Shown piece after piece: positions 1 through 6,984 of a DNA stretch of 64,000 nucleotides. The notes beneath the pieces are model-generated. The model searched no databases. It worked only from the letters and a program-made list of their open reading frames with translations, and was not told where the DNA came from. Position numbers and translations under genes: made by a program. Source of the stretch: Rhizorhabdus dicambivorans (GTDB lineage: Bacteria; Pseudomonadota; Alphaproteobacteria; Sphingomonadales; Sphingomonadaceae). The DNA lies in assembly GCF_002355275.1 (NCBI RefSeq), contig NZ_CP023449.1, positions 1,404,001 through 1,468,000 of the forward strand, read 5' to 3'. Position 1 is the stretch's first letter, and each line of letters opens with the position of its first letter.

Positions 1-78
1 CGCGAACGCGCGCCCGAGCTTATGCGAGGATAGCCAAGGGAGCGGATGCGACCGCCGGCGCATGAGGCAGTAACAAAA

Positions 79-567
79 TCAGCGCGCCGCCGCGGCGAAG
101 GTGCCGTCGACCCAGACGAGCGGGCTGATATCGTCATGGTTCACGACATGCTCGACCTCGCCGATGAACAGCGTGTGGGTGGCGATGTCGATCCGCTGGG
201 TGGTGCGGCAGACCAGGCTGGCAAGCGCATCGTCGAGCAGCGGGATGCCGCTGGCATGCTTGATCCAGGCGCCTGTCTCGAAACGCTCCAGCCCCTTCTT
301 CTTGCCGCTGAAGATGCCGACCAGATCCTGGTGGCGATCGGCCAGCAGGTTCACGCAGAAGCGCTCCTCCGCCATCAGGATCGGGTGGATGCTGGCGGTG
401 CGGTTGACCGCGGTGAGCAGCGTCGGCGGCTCGGCGCAGACCGACATCACCGCCGTCGCCGCCATGCCGGTCCATTGCTCGCCCTGGCCGGACGTGATCA
501 GCGCGATCGTGGTCGCCAGCCGGCGCATCGCATGGCGGAAGCCGCCCTTGATCTCGTCTTCGGTCAC
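79..567 (-). CDS. Flavin reductase family protein (HpaC/RutF-like)
   Basis: Encodes 162 residues from a GTG start with a GGGAG ribosome binding site just upstream. The sequence resembles the short-chain flavin reductases that use NAD(P)H to make free reduced FMN or FAD for partner monooxygenases. The typical FMN-binding pattern is present: an N-terminal MRRLATTIALIT segment, GMAATAVMSVCAEPP around residues 34-48, and VNRTASIHP followed by FCVNLLA. Length matches the family. No partner oxygenase lies next to it, so the recipient of the flavin is unknown. It is transcribed away from infA and probably belongs to the core chromosome. The family is clear; the physiological role is not. Confidence 0.8.
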   Translation of the reverse strand: MTEDEIKGGFRHAMRRLATTIALITSGQGEQWTGMAATAVMSVCAEPPTLLTAVNRTASIHPILMAEERFCVNLLADRHQDLVGIFSGKKKGLERFETGAWIKHASGIPLLDDALASLVCRTTQRIDIATHTLFIGEVEHVVNHDDISPLVWVDGTFAAAAR

Positions 568-735
568 GTCAATCTCCCTCGCTCGTCCGAAATGCCGCTA
601 GAGAAGAGGACGGCTGGGCGCAATCACCTCCGCACCCCATCTATTATTTGTCGTGGCCGCCCCCGCTTTTCTTTTGCCGGTCAAGCGCGTATGGGCGGCG
701 CGGACTTTTACGATATCCGCGAAGAGGCATAGAGT

Positions 736-954
736 TTGGCCAAAGAAGAATTGCTCGAAATGCGCGGGCAGGTGGTGGAGCTGCTGCCCAACGCCATGTT
801 CCGCGTGAAGCTCGAGAACGACCATGAGATCCTCGGGCACACCGCCGGCAAGATGCGCAAGAACCGCATCCGCGTGCTGGTGGGCGACGAGGTGCTGGTC
901 GAGCTGACCCCCTATGACCTGACCAAGGGTCGCATCACCTATCGCTTCAAATAA
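736..954 (+). CDS. infA: Translation initiation factor IF-1
   Basis: A 72-residue protein that fits IF-1 along its whole length: an N-terminal [10 protein letters not shown], the S1/OB-fold core with [18 protein letters not shown], and the C-terminal [10 protein letters not shown]-1 binds the ribosomal A site during initiation. The start codon is TTG; no in-frame ATG or GTG gives the conserved N-terminus. A weak AGAG precedes it. It is followed after 13 bases by maf, an arrangement common in sphingomonads, so infA, maf, the RNase G-like gene and yacG probably form one housekeeping operon. Confidence 0.97.
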   Translation: MAKEELLEMRGQVVELLPNAMFRVKLENDHEILGHTAGKMRKNRIRVLVGDEVLVELTPYDLTKGRITYRFK

Positions 955-967
955 GGGCCGGGGCCCC

Positions 968-1567
968 GTGTCCCCGCCAGCTTCCCCGCTCGTCCTCGCA
1001 TCGGGCAGCCCGCGCCGCGCCGAACTGATCGCGCGGCTGGGACTCGCGCCCGCCGCGATCGACCCCGCAGACATCGACGAGACCCCGCTGAAGGGCGAAC
1101 TGCCCGCGCCCTATGCCGCGCGCATGGCGGCGGCGAAGGCGGCGGTGGTGGCCGCGCGCCATGCCGGCGTGGCGGTGCTGGGCGCCGACACGGTGGTCGC
1201 GGCAGGGCGCCGTATCCTCCCCAAGGCAGAGAATGCCGAGGAGGCGCGTGCCTGCCTGGAGTTGCTTTCCGGGCGGCGGCATCGCGTCCATTCGGCGATC
1301 ACGCTGATCGATGGCGAGGGCAGGGCGCGGCACCGGCTGTCGACCAGCATCGTCCGCTTCAAGCGGCTGGCCGCCGCCGAGATCGACGCCTATCTGGCCG
1401 GTGGCGACTGGCGGGGCAAGGCAGGCGGCTATGCGATCCAGGGCTATGCCGAAAGCTGGGTGGCGATGCTGCAGGGCAGCCATTCGGGGGTGATGGGCCT
1501 GCCGCTCTACGAGACGCGCGCGCTGCTCGGCGCGGCCGGGCTGCTGCCGTCGCATGGCGATGCGTGA
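968..1567 (+). CDS. maf: Maf family nucleotide pyrophosphatase
   Basis: A 199-residue Maf/HAM1-like protein. The N-terminal LVLASGSPRRAELIARLG holds the SxSPRR signature that binds the nucleotide triphosphate, and VLGADTVVA and the QGYAESWV segment are also conserved. Family members hydrolyse non-canonical or canonical nucleoside triphosphates to monophosphates. The start is GTG 13 bases after infA. The 3' end overlaps the next gene by 14 bases, indicating translational coupling. Length is normal. Which Maf subfamily (dTTP/UTP or m7GTP preference) it belongs to cannot be decided by eye. Confidence 0.93.
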   Translation: MSPPASPLVLASGSPRRAELIARLGLAPAAIDPADIDETPLKGELPAPYAARMAAAKAAVVAARHAGVAVLGADTVVAAGRRILPKAENAEEARACLELLSGRRHRVHSAITLIDGEGRARHRLSTSIVRFKRLAAAEIDAYLAGGDWRGKAGGYAIQGYAESWVAMLQGSHSGVMGLPLYETRALLGAAGLLPSHGDA

Positions 1568-2561
1568 ATGGATCTATGAGGACGGGATCGGCGAGGCGCG
1601 CGCCGCGCTGATCGAGGACGGCGCGATCCTGGCCGCCGAGATCGAGGCCGATGACGATGGCGTCCGCGCGGGCACGATCGCCGAGGCGCGGCTGGACCGC
1701 GTCGTCGTGCCCGGCCGCCGCGCGGTCGTGCGGCTCGATTCGGGCGAGGAGGCGTTGATCGAGCCGGTGCCGAGGAGCGTGTCGGAGGGCGCGCGGCTGA
1801 TGGTCGAAATCCACCGCGCCGCATTGCCCGAACCGGGGCGGGCAAAGATCGCGCTGGCGCGGGTGGCGCCGGCCGGGGCGGCATCGGTCCTCGGGCCGGC
1901 GCTGCTCGATCGCATCGTGGCGGGGGGTAATTCGGTGCGGCATCTGAGCGCGCACGAGCCCGACGCGCTGGAGGCGGCCGGCTGGTCTGAACTGCTCGAG
2001 GAGGCGGCAAGCGGCGAGGCGGCGTTCGAGGGCGGCGGGCTGCGCCTGTCGCTGACCCCGGCGATGAACCTGATCGACGTCGATGGCTGGCTCGACCTCG
2101 CTGCACTGGCGGTGGCCGGGGCGGACGCGGCGGCGCGGATGATCGTGCGGCACGGCATAGCGGGCTCGATCGGCATCGACCTGCCGACGCCCGAGGGCAA
2201 GGCGGCGCGGCTGGCGGCGGCGGAGGCGGTGGACGCGATCCTGCCCCAGCCGTTCGAGCGGACTGCCGTCAACGGCTTCGGCTTCCTCCAGATCGTCCGC
2301 CGCCGCGCGCGCGCCTCGCTGCCGGAGCGGATGCAGGGCGATCCGGTGGCCGCCGCCGCCCGCGCGCTGCTGCGCCGGGCGGAACGCACGCCGGGCGCCG
2401 GCCTCCGCACCCTGTCGGCGGCGCCGGCGGTGATCGCGCGGATCGAGGCGCGGCCGGACTGGCAGACCGAGCTGGCCCGGCGCATCGGCGCCGACATCGC
2501 CTTGCGCGGCGACGCGAGGCTCGCCATATCCGCTGGCCATGTCGACGCACAAAGACCCTAA
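1554..2561 (+). CDS. Ribonuclease E/G family protein (RNase G-like)
   Basis: A 335-residue protein resembling the short RNase G-like proteins of alphaproteobacteria. The N-terminus (MREWIYEDGIGEARAAL) is the usual start, and the C-terminal part carries the catalytic-core type sequence with GSIGIDLPTPEGKAARLAAAEAVD and VNGFGFLQIVRRRAR. It is much shorter than RNase E and lacks the large scaffold tail. It overlaps maf upstream by 14 bases and yacG downstream by 23 bases. The position between maf and yacG supports a housekeeping role in RNA processing. The subfamily is assigned by likeness, not tested. Confidence 0.85.
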   Translation: MAMREWIYEDGIGEARAALIEDGAILAAEIEADDDGVRAGTIAEARLDRVVVPGRRAVVRLDSGEEALIEPVPRSVSEGARLMVEIHRAALPEPGRAKIALARVAPAGAASVLGPALLDRIVAGGNSVRHLSAHEPDALEAAGWSELLEEAASGEAAFEGGGLRLSLTPAMNLIDVDGWLDLAALAVAGADAAARMIVRHGIAGSIGIDLPTPEGKAARLAAAEAVDAILPQPFERTAVNGFGFLQIVRRRARASLPERMQGDPVAAAARALLRRAERTPGAGLRTLSAAPAVIARIEARPDWQTELARRIGADIALRGDARLAISAGHVDAQRP

Positions 2562-2700
2562 ATGCCCCGGCTGCGGCAAGCCCGCCCTGGCGCAATATGA
2601 CCCTTTCTGCAGCCAGGGCTGTCGCGACCGCGACCTGCTCAGATGGCTAGACGAAGGCTATCGCATTCCCGGCCCGCCGGCCGATCCGGACGACGAATAA
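2539..2700 (+). CDS. yacG: DNA gyrase inhibitor YacG
   Basis: A 53-residue protein beginning at ATG 2539 inside the end of the RNase G-like gene. It has the YacG zinc-binding pattern: CPGCGK, then FCSQGCRDRDL (Cys-X2-Cys-X15-Cys-X3-Cys), followed by a LLRWLDEGYRIPG segment and an acidic C-terminus. YacG proteins are small zinc proteins that bind GyrB and inhibit gyrase in vitro. Overlap with the upstream reading frame points to coupled translation. It is the last protein gene before tRNA-Phe. Confidence 0.93.
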   Translation: MSTHKDPKCPGCGKPALAQYDPFCSQGCRDRDLLRWLDEGYRIPGPPADPDDE

Positions 2701-2767
2701 AAAGCCGTCCAAGGGGCTGGACAGCATGCGCAACCCGCCTCTATAGGCACGCCTCCAACGCGCGAGT

Positions 2768-2843
2768 GCCCAGGTAGCTCAGTTGGTAGAGCATGCGACT
2801 GAAAATCGCAGTGTCGGCGGTTCGACCCCGTCCCTGGGCACCA
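2768..2843 (+). tRNA. tRNA-Phe (GAA)
   Basis: A 76-base tRNA with acceptor arms GCCCAGG and CCTGGGC, a D loop AGCTCAGTTGGTAGAGC, anticodon loop CTGAAAA with anticodon GAA, T arm GTTCGA, and an encoded 3' CCA. A run of seven T follows directly and may end transcription. The 3' half is duplicated in part at 4997-5042, which marks this gene as an integration target. Confidence 0.98.
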
Positions 2844-2937
2844 TTTTTTTATCCTTCTATATCAATAACTTAACGCGATTCCGCAGTGCCGGAATTGTCC
2901 CCGGCTTTCCGGGGCTTTGCGGGTGATCGTAGCATCT

Positions 2938-3130
2938 GTCGCCGAGCCGAGAGACGCTTTTGCATGACCCTGACACGTTGAAATTGCTCGGTTTTCTGCA
3001 CGCGCGATTTTGGCGGTCGGCCGATGCGATGCGCATCAAGCTGCGGGTTTGCTGCGCAGCGTTCGAGGAGAAGTTTCGCCCTTGTCTGAATGGTTCAATT
3101 TATAGCGGCTTTTGGGCCCGAAGTCCGCAC
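2938..3130 (+). repeat. Repeat block beside attachment site, copy A
   Basis: This block recurs at 5145-5325 in the same orientation. The best conserved core is 3011-3054 against 5206-5249, with 42 of 44 bases identical by my count, including GATGCGATGCGCATCAAGC. Weaker matches flank it (GAGACGCTTTTGCA against GAGACGTTTTTGCA, and a TTTATAGC segment). Both copies lie at a similar distance to the right of a tRNA-Phe 3' end, as would be expected for integrase arm-type sites or conserved ends of related elements. Confidence 0.75.
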
Positions 3131-3260
3131 CATCTTTGGCCGCCCTTGGGCTTACGCGCTTTTGTCGCCGTGAGCAGTGGGACTGGACCAGTCCCAGGTT
3201 AGCGGATGGATGCACGCAAGCGCGTAGGTGAGCGTCAGTCCATTCCGGATGGTTACGTGC

Positions 3261-3307
3261 TCGACATATGCCAAATTCGATTGTGCTATCCCCGCGCCGG
3301 CGCGGGG
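3261..3307 (+). promoter_or_regulatory. Promoter with overlapping 18-bp palindrome for the two-gene island operon
   Basis: TCGACA at 3261-3266 and TGCTAT at 3284-3289 are spaced 17 bases apart, a good sigma-70 type layout. A perfect 18-base palindrome, CCCCGCGCCGGCGCGGGG, follows at 3290-3307, where transcription would begin. It could be an operator or a 5' hairpin. The gene starts at 3335 behind GAAGGGGAA. Confidence 0.55.
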
Positions 3308-3334
3308 GCGATTCGGCATCTGAAGGGGAACGCG

Positions 3335-4372
3335 ATGCCGACTGCTTATCATATGGTTCACTATCGTCGATTTGATGCCGGTACGGCGGATCTGAAGGGG
3401 CAAACTCTCGAGAGTTTGTGCCGTACAGCGTTGAATACATCCCGCGATGGTTCGTCCCTTTGGGAGCGGCCAGAAGACCGCCTTTTCGACATCGGCAGCA
3501 GTGACGGGCGCCGCATTTTCCTCAACAAGGTGGCTGATTTATCGAGCGCCGTGTTTGGAGAGATGTGCCTCGCACAAAATAAAGATTTGCAGGCGCTGTT
3601 GAATATGACGCCAGCCAAGGTCCAGCTATCAGACCTCACGACTGCGGTTGTGTACGATCTGAACGAGCGCGAGGCGCCGTCAGGATCGGAGTTTATACGC
3701 GGGCTGGCTTACTGGCTATCAATCGGCAATCATCTGTTTTTCGTGAAAACCCATTCGATGTCCGCGGATCTGATCCAGCAATATATGGATTGGCTATTGA
3801 AGCGTTGTACGTCGGTGGTCGACCCTGCCTTGCTCATCGGGCTCCAGGCTGAGTTTGATAACAGCCAAGTTGGCGGCGATATCGGCGATATAAGGAGCTT
3901 ACGGGTGGCCGGTAAGGCAACTCCGCAGATCGCTGTTAATGTCCCTGTCGATACGACGGATAAGGAAGTGAACACCTCCCGGCGCGTTGCTGACAGGATA
4001 GCGCAAATGGCTCAAGCAGTCCCAATTATTGAAGCGCTGCTAGGGAAGCCGAAAGCGGAATCGCTCGTTGATAGCCTGGGGCCGAACGAATATCTCGCGG
4101 TTGAGGCTACGGTAAAGGTCAGAGGGCGCCGGACGGAAGCGTCGAAGGCCAAGCTGCAGAGTATCGCCAACGACCTCGCCGATATGTCCGATGCAAAGGT
4201 TCAAATTGAAGGAAAAGACGGCCGGGTGTTAGACGGCGATGCCCTCCTGCGCACTCGTATGCCATTTCATCAACCGCACGAGGGCAGCAATCTTCTGGAG
4301 TTCGAGAATGTCGCGGACCAGCTACAAGAGGTGTATGCCCGGTTTGCAAAGGACGGTAAGATAAAGGCCTGA
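3335..4372 (+). CDS. Unknown protein, first gene of a two-gene island operon
   Basis: A 345-residue soluble protein starting at ATG 3335 behind GAAGGGG at about 8 bases; the frame is open further upstream but without a ribosome binding site. I do not recognise a family. There is no signal peptide or membrane segment. Residues about 1-170 look like an alpha/beta domain (MVHYRRFDAG, DGRRIFLNKVADL, GLAYWLSIGNHLFFVKTHSMSADLIQQYMDWLL). A linker near residues 200-220 is followed by a helical C-terminal part with a possible beta-rich segment (YLAVEATVKVRGR). The stop overlaps the start of the membrane-protein gene, so the two are made together. The location between tRNA-Phe and a partial tRNA copy, in lower-GC DNA, indicates horizontal acquisition. 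A defence role is possible by architecture and location only. Confidence 0.8.
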   Translation: MPTAYHMVHYRRFDAGTADLKGQTLESLCRTALNTSRDGSSLWERPEDRLFDIGSSDGRRIFLNKVADLSSAVFGEMCLAQNKDLQALLNMTPAKVQLSDLTTAVVYDLNEREAPSGSEFIRGLAYWLSIGNHLFFVKTHSMSADLIQQYMDWLLKRCTSVVDPALLIGLQAEFDNSQVGGDIGDIRSLRVAGKATPQIAVNVPVDTTDKEVNTSRRVADRIAQMAQAVPIIEALLGKPKAESLVDSLGPNEYLAVEATVKVRGRRTEASKAKLQSIANDLADMSDAKVQIEGKDGRVLDGDALLRTRMPFHQPHEGSNLLEFENVADQLQEVYARFAKDGKIKA

Positions 4373-4944
4373 TGGCGCGCGTCGTTACCGTTTTGGTCGT
4401 TGCGGCCGTGGCCGGATTGTTCGGGTTCGCGGTTCCGCTGGTGCGCCTGTTTGATGCGTTTCAGCCGATAATCGTATCCCTGTCGATTATGATAGCCGCC
4501 GTATTCGTCCGGCTGAATCGAGGGATGCCCACACTCGAATGGAAGAGCCTTGAGGCTGGGGAACGGAAGAGGCTAACCGCAAAAATTGTACAGGTGACGA
4601 CGGAGTACGGCTGGATCATCGGCATCAACGCGACTACGCTGATTGCGCTGGTAACCCTTTCCGTGGTGGGCAAGGCTGAGATCATTCTGTTCTGGTCTAG
4701 CGCGGTTCGGCATATCGCGTCGGCAGCAATAGGAGGGCTTGGCGCGCTGTGTGTCGCCCGGATGGCCTACGTCGTTTGGAGGGACATCGATATCGTGCGG
4801 CTTCAGAAGCGGGTCATTGATGATGCCGCAACGCGTGAGGATAAAGACGCTCAGGGCCAAGCAGCAGAGGGCAAAGTTACAGAAATTCGCCGAGCGAATT
4901 TGCGGCCGATTGATGTGCCACCACCGAAAGCTTGGGGAGATTGA
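4372..4944 (+). CDS. Small four-helix membrane protein, partner of the upstream unknown gene
   Basis: A 190-residue protein whose ATG overlaps the preceding stop codon (TGATG). Four likely membrane helices can be seen: residues about 4-26, 31-49, 81-102 and 105-137 (the last long enough to include a short re-entrant or amphipathic part). A hydrophilic loop of about 30 residues with MPTLEWKSLEAGERKRL joins helices 2 and 3, and a charged cytoplasmic tail of some 50 residues ends the protein. No enzyme motif is visible. A soluble protein coupled to a small four-helix membrane protein is the layout of several phage-response systems such as RexAB and Kiwa, but I see no sequence match to either. 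Confidence 0.8.
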   Translation: MARVVTVLVVAAVAGLFGFAVPLVRLFDAFQPIIVSLSIMIAAVFVRLNRGMPTLEWKSLEAGERKRLTAKIVQVTTEYGWIIGINATTLIALVTLSVVGKAEIILFWSSAVRHIASAAIGGLGALCVARMAYVVWRDIDIVRLQKRVIDDAATREDKDAQGQAAEGKVTEIRRANLRPIDVPPPKAWGD

Positions 4945-4996
4945 GAAGGAGCAGCCGTCAGCCATCTGCAAATTCAGATAGAACATCAAGCTGCGC

Positions 4997-5042
4997 ATCG
5001 CAGTGTCGGCGGTTCGATCTGCATCGCGAAGCACCATTTTTT
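4997..5042 (+). repeat. Degenerate copy of the tRNA-Phe 3' end (attachment-site remnant)
   Basis: Twenty-one bases from 4997 to 5017 are identical to tRNA-Phe positions 2805-2825, covering the anticodon stem 3' side, variable region and start of the T arm. After a diverged stretch, GCACCATTTTTT (5031-5042) again matches the tRNA end plus T-run. A partial tRNA copy of this kind is the usual signature of integration at the tRNA 3' end. The acceptor stem is not restored, so this is not a functional tRNA. Confidence 0.85.
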
Positions 5043-5144
5043 CTGGAAATTTGTGAGATAGCGGCCCGCCGTTGAGGCGAGGCGCCGTTTGTGGCGCACT
5101 TCCGCGCCATTCTTGGTGTGTTGGTGCATCATGCACCGTGCCGG

Positions 5145-5325
5145 GAGACGTTTTTGCAGGCGCGCGGGTCGTGTAATTCGACCCTGATTTCTCTAGCAGC
5201 GATTCTGGCGGTCGGGCGATGCGATGCGCATCAAGCTGCAGGTTTGCTGTGCATCTGCACGCGATGGAGCATGCGGCGCCTGTAATGACTTTATAGCACG
5301 GTTTGGACCGAAAGTCAGCGTCGTC
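5145..5325 (+). repeat. Repeat block beside attachment site, copy B
   Basis: Direct repeat of 2938-3130; the core at 5206-5249 matches 3011-3054 with two differences by my count. It begins about 110 bases after the tRNA-Phe fragment, as copy A does after the intact tRNA. This supports two related elements integrated one after another. Confidence 0.75.
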
Positions 5326-5485
5326 CGACGGCATAAATTGGGTCGTGAGCTGCTGGCAGCTTTCAGTCAAAGTCGCGGGATAGCTGCCGTTCGCGCCAGA
5401 TTGGAGCAGACAGGATCGAATAAGATTTGATCAGAGAAGCAATTTCCGTCAGGTTTCTGGCGAGCGCGAGGGGGAAAGCGCAAAA

Positions 5486-6499
5486 ATGGCATTCAACGAA
5501 GATCGCCTGATTCTGAATTTAACGGACAGCGAGCTTGAAGACCTGATCAAGAAGTGGCTCGCGAAGGTTGCGGACACCTATGTCGGATTCGAGCGGCCAA
5601 CCGCGTCGGCAGACATGGGTCGCGATGCCGTCGGCTTTCTCTCGGCCCGCCGGTATGACGGCGACTGGCACAACTACCAGTGCAAGCATCTGAAGGTGCC
5701 TTTGGGCAAGGCCGAGTTCGTCACCGAGCTCGGCAAAATATTCTATTACGCCGACCAGGGCGAATTCACGCTGCCCACCAAATACATTTTCATCTGCCCC
5801 AATTCGGCGGTCCGAGACGTCAAGAAGGCGATCGACCGGCCGTCGCTTATCGCGGACTTCCTGATCAACCATTGGGACGCCTATTGCCTCAACGGCATAT
5901 CGACGACGCCATGTCCGCTAACTCCACCGCTCACGACGGCGATCCGCGCGTATGCGTTCGAGAATGTCGAACTCTGGAAGGCAAGCGAGCTGGTGGAGAA
6001 GCCCCAGATGCGGGCAGTCCTGCATGAACATCTCGACATCGATCCGGGCGAAGCTCCGCGGGTGCGGATCGCTGACGTGCCGCAGGATGTTGCTGACGAA
6101 GAGTTCGCCTATGTCACCCAGCTCGTGGCGGTGTTCGCTGCGGCCAGCGGCACGGGTTTCGCAACCTATTCGGAGGTCGTGGCCAACGTGATGTACGGCC
6201 CCCAGATCGTTAATGCCCGTCGACGGTACCTCGAACGTCAGGCGTTCCGGCGCCATTTTCGTGATAACCTGCCGGTTAGCCAGATCGACAACGTCGACGA
6301 GGACGTGCACGACACTGTGATCGATCGGTACCACTCGCTGGGCACGGCACCGCCTTACGAGAGACTTACGCAGATCATGGAGGTTGCCTCTACCGCCCAG
6401 GTTACCGGCGCGCTCGGGCGACACAACCGCGTCACCCCCAGCGTTAAACAGGGCGCGTGCCACCACTTCGCAAACGTCGGACGCATGCCGTGGGCCTGA
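5486..6499 (+). CDS. ABC-three-component system effector with Mrr-like nuclease domain
   Basis: A 337-residue protein behind GAGGGGGAAAG. The N-terminal 120 residues look like a restriction-endonuclease fold: helix ELEDLIKKWL, then MGRDAVGF (Asp47) and YQCKH (Gln65-Cys-Lys67), the G-x-D and Q-x-K pattern of Mrr-type nucleases. The C-terminal part (from about residue 170, FENVELWKASELVEKP onwards) resembles the C-terminal domain shared by ABC-3C effectors. Its gene overlaps the middle-component gene, which overlaps the ATPase gene, giving the three-gene layout of the family. Such systems are predicted conflict or anti-phage modules in which the ATPase controls the effector. Nuclease activity is inferred. 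Confidence 0.8.
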   Translation: MAFNEDRLILNLTDSELEDLIKKWLAKVADTYVGFERPTASADMGRDAVGFLSARRYDGDWHNYQCKHLKVPLGKAEFVTELGKIFYYADQGEFTLPTKYIFICPNSAVRDVKKAIDRPSLIADFLINHWDAYCLNGISTTPCPLTPPLTTAIRAYAFENVELWKASELVEKPQMRAVLHEHLDIDPGEAPRVRIADVPQDVADEEFAYVTQLVAVFAAASGTGFATYSEVVANVMYGPQIVNARRRYLERQAFRRHFRDNLPVSQIDNVDEDVHDTVIDRYHSLGTAPPYERLTQIMEVASTAQVTGALGRHNRVTPSVKQGACHHFANVGRMPWA

Positions 6500-6984
6500 G
6501 CCTGCCCATTGCCCAGCCGCAACTCTTCAACACGCCGCTCGAAGCTGGTGTGCGGGCGTTGCTCATTCTCGACGCCTTTGCGCCCCAAGCCTTCGACCTC
6601 GCGACGATGTCGCTCCTTGATTATTACATCGTCCACACCGGCGACGCTGGCGGTCCACCGAGCCTCCACCCCGAAATCAATGCTCGTGCCGGCGAGTATT
6701 TCGTGCGCCGCCACCTGGTCGAAGAGGGCTTGCTGCTGATGGCCCGCGCATCGCTCGTCGAACAGGTTTTCACGGGCAGCGGCATCGCTTTTCGGGCGCT
6801 CGAAACAGCAACGGCGATGATCGATCTGTTGGGAAGCGCCTATAATCGCCAGCTTGCCGAAGCGGCCCAATGGCTGGCTCGGGAAGCCGCCCTCTCAGGT
6901 GTAGACGCCTTCATCGAAAATCTGAAGGACGGCCTGGAGCGCTGGTCTCACGAGATAGTCAGCAGGGCCGCCGACAATGTCTGA
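6490..6984 (+). CDS. ABC-three-component system middle component
   Basis: Middle gene of the ABC-3C operon, about 164 residues. The sequence FNTPLEAGVRALLILDAF, LLDYYIVHTGD and GGPPSLHPE followed by VRRHLVEEGL is characteristic of middle-component family 2, a small helical protein thought to bridge effector and ATPase. I chose GTG 6490, which overlaps the effector stop by 10 bases; GTG 6457 is an alternative giving 11 more residues. The end overlaps the ATPase start by 8 bases, so all three proteins are translationally coupled. Confidence 0.8.
   Translation: MGLSLPIAQPQLFNTPLEAGVRALLILDAFAPQAFDLATMSLLDYYIVHTGDAGGPPSLHPEINARAGEYFVRRHLVEEGLLLMARASLVEQVFTGSGIAFRALETATAMIDLLGSAYNRQLAEAAQWLAREAALSGVDAFIENLKDGLERWSHEIVSRAADNV

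Larger units (their letters stand above)
2844..3334. other. Non-coding left end of the tRNA-Phe island
   Basis: About 490 bases between tRNA-Phe and the first island gene. It holds the T-run after the tRNA, a block from roughly 2938 to 3130 that is repeated near 5145-5325, and a promoter with an overlapping palindrome at 3261-3307. I see no convincing coding region here: the reading frame extending back to 3206 has no ribosome binding site. Confidence 0.6.
4945..5485. other. Non-coding junction between two island units
   Basis: This 540-base gap holds the tRNA-Phe 3' fragment at 4997-5042 and the second copy of the repeat block at about 5145-5325. No gene with a credible start was seen. It is best read as the boundary between two integrated units. 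Confidence 0.6.

Noticed and set aside
3335-4944. Calling the two-gene operon RexAB or Kiwa
   Set aside because: Only the architecture agrees; gene order differs from Kiwa and I see no shared motifs.
4997-5042. A second functional tRNA gene
   Set aside because: Only the 3' half resembles tRNA-Phe, and the 5' acceptor strand and D arm are missing.
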